Assembly: GCA_003224995.1 (NCBI GenBank)
Contig: QIAI01000379.1
Span: 18,652 to 25,597, forward strand
DNA: 6,946 bases
Origin: Acidobacteriota bacterium
Lineage (GTDB): Bacteria > Acidobacteriota > Terriglobia > Terriglobales > Acidobacteriaceae
Direction of reading: 5' to 3'
The notes under the pieces are model-generated. The model ran no database searches and was not told where the DNA came from. It worked only from the letters and a program-made list of their open reading frames with translations. Each line of letters starts with the position of its first letter. Positions within the stretch are counted from its first letter, which is position 1. Shown piece after piece: positions 1 to 5,434 of this stretch. Made by a program: the position numbers and the translations under genes.

Positions 1-776
1 TAACGCGCCAAGTCTTCCACTTGTTTGCGCGCCGAGCGCAACGACGCCGCAGTCGATGAATCGCCCTCATACAACAGGTCAAACGCGTTCATGGCGGCGG
101 TATAGATTTTTTCGGCGTTGGCCAGCACGCGTTTCTCGTTCTCCAGCCGTTCATCTTCGCCGGGCTGGAGCTTTGCGTCTTCGATCTCGCGTTTCTGATG
201 ACTCCACAGGTCGACAAGACGCATGCGATCCTGCTCGTCGCGCTCCAATTCTTCGATCCGCGCGCGAATTCCCTTCCACGCAGCGAAGGCTTCGTGCACC
301 GAAGAAGTGTGGCAACCGGCAAAGGCGTCCAGCAGCGACAATCGCGCCGGCCCATCGAATGCCGCCAGGGTTTCGTTCTGCGCGTGGACCGTCGCAAGGG
401 AAGGTCCGAGTTGCCGCAGGACGGCGACGGTGGCAGGCTGATTATTGATAAAGACCCGACCCTTGCCGCCGCTCGCGATCTCCCGCCGCAAAATGACGGA
501 ATCACTTTCCGAATCGAGTCCGTTCTCTTCCAGAATGCGCGCCACGGTCTTGGCCGCGCTGCTCTCGATTTCAAACACGGCCGATACGACCGCGCGATCG
601 GCCCCCGAACGGACGACGTCCGCGGAAGCTTTTTCGCCCAGAAGCAAGGTCAAAGCATCGATAAGAATGGATTTTCCGGCGCCGGTCTCGCCTGTCAGCA
701 GGTTGAGCCCCGAGGCGAACGCAACCGCCAGATTATCGATCACCGCGTAGTTCTCGAGGCGCAGTTCGACGAGCAC
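1..776 (-). CDS. recN: DNA repair ATPase RecN, N-terminal half (partial, cut by window edge)
   Basis: RecN is an SMC-like ATPase acting in recombinational repair of double-strand breaks. The minus strand reads open from a GTG at 774-776 to the window edge, giving 258 codons of a protein usually about 550-560 residues long; the C-terminal half lies outside. The start region (MLVELRLENYAVID) matches the typical RecN opening. The Walker A motif GETGAGKS is at residues 29-36, followed by LIDALTLLLGEKAS. A GRVFINNQ segment (about 106-113) and LLDAFAG (about 148-154) are also RecN-like. From about residue 160 the sequence becomes charged and helical, as expected for the start of the coiled-coil arm. 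The GTG is preferred because AGGA lies about 8 nt upstream and no other start follows the family N-terminus. It is transcribed away from the tol operon, so any link to it is positional. Confidence 0.93.
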   Translation of the reverse strand, partial: MLVELRLENYAVIDNLAVAFASGLNLLTGETGAGKSILIDALTLLLGEKASADVVRSGADRAVVSAVFEIESSAAKTVARILEENGLDSESDSVILRREIASGGKGRVFINNQPATVAVLRQLGPSLATVHAQNETLAAFDGPARLSLLDAFAGCHTSSVHEAFAAWKGIRARIEELERDEQDRMRLVDLWSHQKREIEDAKLQPGEDERLENEKRVLANAEKIYTAAMNAFDLLYEGDSSTAASLRSARKQVEDLAR

Positions 777-806
777 CGGTGGTCCTGGAAGTAAGAAGTT
801 GAGCGC

Positions 807-815
807 AGAATAGCA
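807..815 (-). promoter_or_regulatory. Candidate extended -10 promoter for recN
   Basis: On the minus strand the sequence reads TGC-TATTCT, an extended -10 element ending about 30 nt upstream of the recN GTG. No good -35 hexamer stands at the usual distance; that position falls in the AGTTCTCGGT repeat. The call rests on motif resemblance alone. Confidence 0.3.
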
Positions 816-822
816 CGAAAAT

Positions 823-958
823 AGTTCTCGGTTCCCAGTTCTCGGTAAACCTAATTCACCACAGAGACACAGAGGCACTGAGAAAGAAGACTCCTTATTC
901 AGACAACTCGAATGGGGTTACAAATGCAAAGTTGCACGAGAACCGGCAACGGAGAACT
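823..958. repeat. Repeat-rich, MITE-like block with inverted-repeat ends
   Basis: This 136-bp block has imperfect inverted arms at 823-843 and 938-958. The second arm, reverse-complemented, matches the first at 18 of 21 positions. The left arm contains a perfect 10-nt direct repeat, AGTTCTCGGT, at 823-832 and 837-846 (period 14). Inside the block is the phrase CACCACAGAGACACAGAGGC (858-877). No ORF of note is present. The layout resembles a small non-coding mobile repeat or dispersed intergenic element. That is inference, because copy number cannot be tested from one window. Confidence 0.5.
858..883 (+). repeat. ACAGAGACACAGAGG-type low-complexity intergenic repeat
   Basis: This purine-rich stretch of GACA/CAGAG units begins CACCACAGAGACACAGAGGC. 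I recall near-identical phrases recurring between genes in many environmental bacterial genomes, but this was not checked. It lies within the inverted-repeat block between recN and tolQ and has no visible coding role. Confidence 0.45.
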
Positions 959-1009
959 GTTTCCAGGTACCCATATTGATTCTCCAGTAAACTTCGCCCT
1001 TCCGCGTGA

Positions 1010-1037
1010 GTGAACTGGAACTCCCAGGGACTATAAT
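1010..1037 (+). promoter_or_regulatory. Candidate sigma-70-type promoter of the tol operon
   Basis: A perfect TATAAT at 1032-1037 is preceded by GTGAAC at 1010-1015, a weak -35 with a 16-nt spacer. Transcription would start near 1044 and give a leader of about 60 nt before tolQ. This is the best promoter candidate in the 327-nt recN-tolQ gap, and it sits just outside the repeat block. The rest of the gap (959-1009 and 1038-1103) shows no gene; it holds the displaced GGAGGT at 1065-1070. Confidence 0.55.
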
Positions 1038-1103
1038 GAGCGGACCGCTACGAAAATTGATTCTGGAGGTCATCCGGCGTCTCGGCGCCCTTACTAACAA
1101 ACA

Positions 1104-1817
1104 ATGTTGAACCCATACTGGTTGGCCTCCGCAGTGGGTGGCGAAGTATTTGATCTGGTTAGCCAAACCGGCTTCGTCGCCAAGACCGTCCTAGCTCTTC
1201 TTCTGGCCTTTAGCGTGCTGTCCTGGGCCATTATTCTTTCCAAGTGGAGCCTGTTGCGGCGCGCCCGGGTGCAAAGCGGACGTTTCGTGCGGGCGTTTCG
1301 CAAGGCGCAGCGCTTGCAGGACATCGCCGCCGTGGCAGACCAGTTCCGTCCCAGCCCGCTGGTGGGTGTTTTCGACAATGGCTACGAAGAATTCAAGCGC
1401 TCGGGCGGACGCAGCCTGCTGCCAATCCAGCGCGCCATGCAAATCGCGAATTCTGAGGAGTTGACCCGCTTCGAGCGCAACGTGCCGTGGCTGGCAATCA
1501 CCGGCGCGGTCACCCCTTTTGTCGGACTATTCGGAACGGTGTGGGGCATCATCGACGCCTTTCATGGTCTGGGCACCGCCGGCGCCGCCACTCTGCGCGC
1601 GGTCGCGCCCGGCATTTCAGAAGCCCTCATCACCACTGCCGCCGGTCTGGCGGCCGCGATCCCCGCGGTCATTGCCTACAACCTCATCGGCAGTTCCATT
1701 CGGGACCTGGCGGCTCGCGGAGACGACTTCGCCCTCGAGATGCTGAACGCGTGGCCTTTACCGCAGCGAACGGCCGCACCCAAACGGCAATCTCCGATAT
1801 CAACGTCACCCCGCTAG
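1104..1817 (+). CDS. tolQ: Tol-Pal proton channel subunit TolQ (MotA/TolQ/ExbB family)
   Basis: TolQ is the multi-helix inner-membrane stator protein that forms the proton-driven motor with TolR and energises TolA. At 237 residues it is normal length. Hydrophobic segments lie at about 24-46, 129-153 and 173-195, with a cytoplasmic region between the first and second. The family signature is clear: TPFVGLFGTVWGII (137-150), then APGISEALITTAAGLAAAIP (168-187), which lines the ion path. The ATG at 1104 is the only usable start, since an in-frame stop lies at 1095-1097. The strong GGAGGT (1065-1070) is 33 nt upstream, which is unusually far. The C-terminal 22 residues (216-237) are encoded within the start of tolR in another frame and look out of place (Pro, Arg, Ser and Gln rich), so the tail may be a relic of a lost stop. 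First gene of the operon. Confidence 0.95.
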   Translation: MLNPYWLASAVGGEVFDLVSQTGFVAKTVLALLLAFSVLSWAIILSKWSLLRRARVQSGRFVRAFRKAQRLQDIAAVADQFRPSPLVGVFDNGYEEFKRSGGRSLLPIQRAMQIANSEELTRFERNVPWLAITGAVTPFVGLFGTVWGIIDAFHGLGTAGAATLRAVAPGISEALITTAAGLAAAIPAVIAYNLIGSSIRDLAARGDDFALEMLNAWPLPQRTAAPKRQSPISTSPR

Positions 1818-2179
1818 TCGACGTGGTGCTGGTGTTGCTGATTATCTTCATGGTGACCGCGCCGGTGCTGCAGTCGGGTATCGAAGTCAGCGTGCCCAAA
1901 ACGCGCAGCGTGAAAGAAATCACCGAGGAACGCATGGTGATCAGCATTAACAAGCAGCAGCGCGTGTTTCTGGGGAACGACCCGGTCAATATCAACGAGA
2001 TCAAAGGCAAGCTGCGGCAAAAGATTCGCGACCCGCAGAACCAGTCGGTCTTTATCCGGGCCGATGAGGATGTGCCCTTCGGCGCGTTCGCCACCGTGAT
2101 GGACGCGGTCAAAAGCGCCGGCATCACCAACGTGAGCATCGTTACGCAGCCGCTGGATCAGAATGCAAGCCGACGCTGA
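1751..2179 (+). CDS. tolR: Tol-Pal motor subunit TolR (ExbD/TolR family)
   Basis: TolR is a single-pass inner-membrane protein whose transmembrane Asp takes part in proton flow with TolQ; its periplasmic domain gates the motor. The predicted protein has 142 residues, typical of the family. It opens MAFTAANGRTQTAISDINVT; the signature PLVDVVLVLLIIFMVTAP (21-38) forms the membrane helix, and Asp24 is the conserved proton-binding residue. The periplasmic part ends with VFIRADEDVPFGAF (100-113) and a conserved ITNVSIVTQ strand. The GTG at 1751 is chosen because it yields the MAF start common in TolR; the open frame extends further upstream, but only as a shadow of tolQ. This start lies 67 nt inside tolQ, an unusually long overlap. 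The 3' end overlaps the next gene by 17 nt, so coupled translation is likely. Confidence 0.93.
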   Translation: MAFTAANGRTQTAISDINVTPLVDVVLVLLIIFMVTAPVLQSGIEVSVPKTRSVKEITEERMVISINKQQRVFLGNDPVNINEIKGKLRQKIRDPQNQSVFIRADEDVPFGAFATVMDAVKSAGITNVSIVTQPLDQNASRR

Positions 2180-2945
2180 GATTTTTTTTGAACACGGCAA
2201 GTTGGGCCGACCTGTGGCCCTTTCCGTCGGACTCCACCTGGGCCTGACGGGATTGATCGTGCTCCTCAGCATGTATTCCGGAAGAAGCGGCGCCACGTGG
2301 GGCGCGGGCGGAGGCGGAGACGCCATGGGCGTGACCCTCGTCAGCACCATCCCTCTGCCAAAGAGTTCGACCCCGACGCAAAACGTGGTCGCGAACGAAT
2401 CCAAAGGACTGACCAAGTCGCAACCCCAGGAAAAACAAGTCGAGCCCGATGCGATCCCGATTCCCGATAAAGCGGCGAAGGTCAAGGCAAAGCCGGCGGT
2501 GAGCGCCAGCAAGGCCAAGTCGCAACCCGCGCCGGAAACGGAGAGCAACGAAGTTCCCTATGGCCAGGGCGGACCCGTCAACGGGCCCTATGGAGCTTTC
2601 AGCGCGAATGGCGCGAAAGGTGGATTCGGATTTCAGGGCGGCGGCGGCGACTTCGGCAGCGTCTATGCCTGGTACGCGAAGGTGGTGCGCGACAAGATCA
2701 CCGAGAACTGGTTGAAGTACGAGGTCGATCCGACGGTTCACAAGGCCAACCGCGTGTACCTGGTGTTCGATATCACTCGCTCGGGCCAACCGACCCATAT
2801 CCAGATTGAACAGTCCAGCGGCGTCCCATCGCTGGACAACTCCGCAATACGGGCGCTGCAGCGCATCGATACCTTTGGCCCGTTGCCGCCGGAATACACC
2901 GGGAGCAAGGTAACCGTGGAGTTCTGGTTTGATCTCAACAGGTAG
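2163..2945 (+). CDS. TonB/TolA-family energy transducer in the tolA position
   Basis: This 260-residue protein should carry motor force from TolQ-TolR to TolB and Pal. The N-terminal cytoplasmic stretch is followed by one membrane anchor at about 17-38. The anchor holds Ser21 and His25 in S-x3-H spacing, as in the TonB and TolA helices that contact the motor. Next come a Gly-rich patch (47-52), a long Lys/Pro/Ala/Ser-rich linker (about 65-130), a second Gly-rich stretch (about 134-164) and a TonB C-terminal domain (about 170-260) containing VYLVFDITRSGQPTHIQIEQ and SGVPSLDNSAIRALQ. The domain is TonB-like rather than classical TolA, so the tolA role is inferred from its place between tolR and tolB. 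The ATG lies inside the tolR end. A run of eight T at 2182-2189 sits in codons 7-9 and could favour slippage. Confidence 0.88.
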   Translation: MQADAEIFFEHGKLGRPVALSVGLHLGLTGLIVLLSMYSGRSGATWGAGGGGDAMGVTLVSTIPLPKSSTPTQNVVANESKGLTKSQPQEKQVEPDAIPIPDKAAKVKAKPAVSASKAKSQPAPETESNEVPYGQGGPVNGPYGAFSANGAKGGFGFQGGGGDFGSVYAWYAKVVRDKITENWLKYEVDPTVHKANRVYLVFDITRSGQPTHIQIEQSSGVPSLDNSAIRALQRIDTFGPLPPEYTGSKVTVEFWFDLNR

Positions 2946-2987
2946 TCCTAAAGTTACTAGGCAAATTTCAGGAGTCAGGCGCAAGCT

Positions 2988-4334
2988 ATGTCTTATAGTC
3001 CCTTGAAGTCTTCGACCTATCGCAATACGACTCATTTTTCGGCCAACATTCTTTCCGCAAGGATGTCCCGGCTTTTTGCCCCCGGTTTGGTTCTAGTCCT
3101 TGCACTGACAATTTTCCCGGCGATGCCTGCGTTCGCCCAGGATTGGATCCGCACCGGCACGGGATTGGGAGTAGAGAAGGTCCGGCTGGCCGCGTCTGAT
3201 TTCAAGGCCAGTTCCCAGGATGCCAAAAACGCCGAACTGCTGAAGGTATTCAGTGACACGCTTTGGAACGACCTCGACAATGCCGGCATTTTCGAGATGG
3301 TCTCCAAGAGTTTCTATCCGCTCGAGGCACCGGGCAATCCGTCGGAAGTTCGCTTTGAAGCGTGGAGCGGGCCGCCGCCCAACGCGTCCATGCTCGCATT
3401 CGGCGATCTGGGAGTTACGAACAATAGCGTTCTCGTCCACGGATGGCTGTATGACGTGAAGAACGTCACTTCGCCGCAGGTTCTTGGAAAGCAGTACAGC
3501 GATAACGCGACCACGGATGCGGCGCGCCTGATTGCCCACAAATTTGCGAACGAGATCATTTTCCGGCTGGGCGGAGGCGTGGCCGGCATTTGCGAGAGCA
3601 AGGTCTATTTCGTCAGCGATCGCAGCGGCCACAAAGAGATCTGGGAAATGGACTATGACGGTTCGAACCAGCATCAGCTCACGCACGTCGGCAGCATTTC
3701 CCTGTCGCCGCGAATCTCTCCCGACGGATCGCGTCTCGCCTTCAGTTCTCTGAACAAGAATGGCTGGGACATCACGATGTTTTCGACCGAACTGAATCGC
3801 ACTGTTTCCTTCCCGCGATATGGCGGCACGAATCTGTCGCCGACGTGGGCGCCCGATGGTACGCGCGTCGCCTTCTCCTCCTCGCGTGGAGGAGAGCCGA
3901 ATATCTATATTGCCGACGCCTCCGGCGGCAACTCGCGCCGCCTCACCACCGATCGCGGCCCCGACGTATCGCCTACCTTCAATCGCAAGACAGGCGCGCA
4001 GATCGCCTTTGTCAGCGGACGCACCGGGCTGCCGCAGATTTACACCATGGAGGCAGACGGCACAAATGTGCAGCGCGTCACCGACCAAGGCTATGCCGTG
4101 TCCCCGTCGTGGGCTCCGAATGGCCAGTTTCTGACCTTTTCCTGGTTCCGGAAGTACGGTGCGGGAGCGCCGGGCGCCAACGATATTTACTGGTCCCCAG
4201 ACGGGCGGCACATCGCATTTCAGTCGAGCCGTTCCGGAACGGAACAGATCTGGACCATGCTGGCGGACGGCACCAAGGTGCAGCAGTTGACCTTCAGCGG
4301 TCACAATACGCAACCAAATTGGAGTTGGAAGTAG
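2988..4334 (+). CDS. tolB: Tol-Pal periplasmic protein TolB (shortened beta-propeller)
   Basis: TolB is a periplasmic protein that binds Pal and TolA; it has an N-terminal alpha/beta domain and a six-bladed propeller. Here the mature N-domain spans about 51-200 and the propeller about 203-448, with PD40-type units such as SPRISPDGSRLAFSS and SPTWAPDGTRVAFSS. Successive blades repeat with a strict 44-residue period up to residue 372. The next one breaks: NDIY (398-401) runs directly into WSPDGRHIAF, about 23 residues short of expectation, so one blade lacks its last strand and the linker. Two starts are possible. The ATG at 2988 has AGGAG 13 nt upstream. The ATG at 3063 (residue 26) directly opens a classic signal peptide ending PAFA-Q, but has no good ribosome site. 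The gene lies 42 nt after the TonB/TolA-type gene. A duplication covers its stop codon. Confidence 0.93.
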   Translation: MSYSPLKSSTYRNTTHFSANILSARMSRLFAPGLVLVLALTIFPAMPAFAQDWIRTGTGLGVEKVRLAASDFKASSQDAKNAELLKVFSDTLWNDLDNAGIFEMVSKSFYPLEAPGNPSEVRFEAWSGPPPNASMLAFGDLGVTNNSVLVHGWLYDVKNVTSPQVLGKQYSDNATTDAARLIAHKFANEIIFRLGGGVAGICESKVYFVSDRSGHKEIWEMDYDGSNQHQLTHVGSISLSPRISPDGSRLAFSSLNKNGWDITMFSTELNRTVSFPRYGGTNLSPTWAPDGTRVAFSSSRGGEPNIYIADASGGNSRRLTTDRGPDVSPTFNRKTGAQIAFVSGRTGLPQIYTMEADGTNVQRVTDQGYAVSPSWAPNGQFLTFSWFRKYGAGAPGANDIYWSPDGRHIAFQSSRSGTEQIWTMLADGTKVQQLTFSGHNTQPNWSWK

Positions 4335-4363
4335 CGCACATTGCGAAATTGGAGTTGGAAGTA
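4316..4363 (+). repeat. Tandem duplication across the tolB stop codon (period 30)
   Basis: The 18-mer AAATTGGAGTTGGAAGTA occurs at 4316-4333 and again, perfectly, at 4346-4363, exactly 30 bp apart. After the core the copies drift: the first continues GCGCACAT and the second CGCAATA, consistent with loss of one G. The first copy carries the end of tolB (codons for NWSWK and part of the stop), so the second is a non-coding echo in the intergenic gap. A local slippage duplication is the simplest explanation. Confidence 0.8.
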
Positions 4364-4381
4364 CGCAATAAAAATGTAAGT

Positions 4382-4498
4382 ATGGAATTGCTCTTACAAC
4401 AGTCATTATTCCCGGCCATCGCGGAGATGTTGGCCCGCGAGACCGGTCTCAGCCGTGCACGCGATCCCCGTGTGCACGATTCAGGGAGGAGAACGTGA
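4382..4498 (+). CDS. Possible 38-residue leader ORF overlapping the pal start
   Basis: An ATG at 4382 opens a 38-codon frame (MELLLQQSLFPAIAEMLARE, then an Arg-rich tail) whose TGA at 4496-4498 overlaps the pal GTG in a GTGA junction. A 4-nt overlap is a common sign of coupled translation. Against it, no convincing ribosome binding site precedes the ATG, the same frame is open upstream as a shadow of tolB, and I know of no matching family. It also reads through the 4454-4478 hairpin, so ribosomes on it could open that structure ahead of pal. Offered as a candidate only. Confidence 0.22.
   Translation: MELLLQQSLFPAIAEMLARETGLSRARDPRVHDSGRRT
4454..4478 (+). promoter_or_regulatory. Hairpin just upstream of the pal ribosome binding site
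   Basis: CGTGCAC (4454-4460) pairs perfectly with GTGCACG (4472-4478) around an 11-nt loop. It ends five bases before the AGGGAGGAG of pal at 4483-4491. No T run follows, so it is not a standard terminator. A role in mRNA processing or in setting pal translation is possible but unproven. Confidence 0.4.
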
Positions 4499-5223
4499 AA
4501 CTGTCAGTGAAATGGTCCACTTTGGTACTCATTCTCGGCGCCATCATGATGTTAGGCGCTTGCAAAAAGAAAGCCGCGCCACCGCCCCCGCCACCACCGC
4601 CGCCACCGCCGTCCCCAACCGCTTCGATTTCGGCGAACCCGAACAGCGTCGATAAGGGGATGGCCACCACGCTGACCTGGCAGACCACGAACGCTACCGA
4701 CGTCAGCATCGATGGCATTGGCGCCGTGCAGCCCAGCGGCTCACAGCAGGTCACGCCTAGCGATTCGACCACGTACCACCTGGTGGCCAAAGGTTCGGGA
4801 GGCACGCAGGAAGCGACCGCGCGGGTAACCGTCAACGCTCCGCCCCCGCCGCCTCCGGCCGCTTCGCTCAGCGACGACGAACTGTTTGCGCGTAACGTGA
4901 AGGACGTCTACTTCGATTACGATTCCGATGCCATTCGTTCAGACCAGCAATCCCTGGTGCAGGGCGACGCCCAATTTCTGGGACAGCATTCGAATCTTCA
5001 GATCACAATCGAAGGCCATTGTGATGAGCGCGGATCGACCGAGTACAACCTGGCTTTAGGGGATCGCCGCGCCAATTCCGTCAAGAACGCTTTGACTGCG
5101 GCCGGGGTCAGCGTCAGCCGGCTCAAAACCATAAGCTACGGCAAGGAGAAGCCGTTCTGCACCGAATCGAACGAATCCTGCTGGCAGCAAAATCGCCGCG
5201 GGCATATTACGCAAACCAGATAA
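4495..5223 (+). CDS. pal: Peptidoglycan-associated lipoprotein Pal with extra Ig-like domain
   Basis: Pal is an outer-membrane lipoprotein that binds peptidoglycan and TolB and links the outer membrane to the wall. The 242-residue precursor has a lipoprotein signal with lipobox LGAC and lipidated Cys23. An 11-Pro run follows at 29-39, then a domain of about 75 residues (41-113) with the SVDKGMATTLTWQTTNATDV style of bacterial Ig-like folds, a second run of six Pro (116-121), and an OmpA-like domain (about 135-240). The peptidoglycan-binding segment GHCDERGSTEYN...LGDRRA is intact, with Asp177 and Arg192 at the expected meso-DAP contact sites. C222 and C229 (FCTESNESCW) may form a disulfide. 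The GTG start has a strong AGGGAGGAG just upstream. The Ig-like insert makes it longer than Escherichia coli Pal (173-residue precursor). Confidence 0.95.
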   Translation: MKLSVKWSTLVLILGAIMMLGACKKKAAPPPPPPPPPPPSPTASISANPNSVDKGMATTLTWQTTNATDVSIDGIGAVQPSGSQQVTPSDSTTYHLVAKGSGGTQEATARVTVNAPPPPPPAASLSDDELFARNVKDVYFDYDSDAIRSDQQSLVQGDAQFLGQHSNLQITIEGHCDERGSTEYNLALGDRRANSVKNALTAAGVSVSRLKTISYGKEKPFCTESNESCWQQNRRGHITQTR

Positions 5224-5245
5224 GAAACCGCTTTGCGCCCTGGGG

Positions 5246-5319
5246 CTGCGGCGATCTCCGTCGCAGCTTCCGGGCAGCAGTCTGCGCGGGCCCAGTACGT
5301 TCCGCCCACTCGGAAGTAC
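5246..5319 (+). other. Two stem-loops in the pal-cpoB gap
   Basis: The 211-nt gap contains an 8-bp stem (5246-5253 with 5259-5266, loop ATCTC, one G-U pair) starting 22 nt after the pal stop. A second stem follows: GTAC plus TTCCG at 5295-5304, with one bulged G, pairing with 5311-5319 around a 6-nt loop. Neither is followed by a T run, so they are not canonical terminators. They may act as RNA stability or processing elements that adjust Pal and CpoB levels. No convincing gene lies in the gap. A weak TGG-GATACT (5406-5414) could be an internal extended -10 for cpoB. Confidence 0.35.
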
Positions 5320-5434
5320 CGGAGAAACCGGGAAGTTACCTGCATTCGTGTTCTCCATCCCCCACAATTGGTCTTCCCCGCTGCCGCCGTCGGGCGCGTT
5401 CCGTGTGGGATACTGATATCGACAGGAAGGGTCT

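Noticed and set aside
198..794. Plus-strand open frame of 198 codons opposite recN
   Set aside because: The minus strand gives unmistakable RecN with Walker A, so this is an antisense shadow.
1487..1750. Upstream extension of the tolR frame inside tolQ
   Set aside because: The extension reads as Arg/His-rich nonsense while tolQ is strongly conserved in the other frame. The GTG at 1751 gives the family-typical MAF start.
1751..1817. Programmed frameshift making a TolQ-TolR fusion
   Set aside because: The CCCAAAC near 1778 is not in the phase needed for a -1 slippery heptamer in the tolQ frame, and tolR has its own start.
2142..3035. Minus-strand open frame of 297 codons opposite the TonB/TolA-type gene
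   Set aside because: Opposite a protein with a clear TonB C-terminal domain; composition is shadow-like and no ribosome site supports it.
3093..4406. Minus-strand open frame of 437 codons opposite tolB
   Set aside because: It lies wholly opposite a recognised TolB. Its product is Arg-rich with no domain, as expected of a GC-driven antisense frame.
4349..4409. Promoter for pal in the AT-richer stretch after tolB
   Set aside because: TTGGAA and TTGCTC hexamers occur, but no -10 of good quality stands at the right spacing.
4585..4612. CCG/CCA triplet run as a non-coding microsatellite or CRISPR-like repeat
   Set aside because: It simply encodes the polyproline linker of Pal; no spacer and repeat structure is present anywhere in the window.
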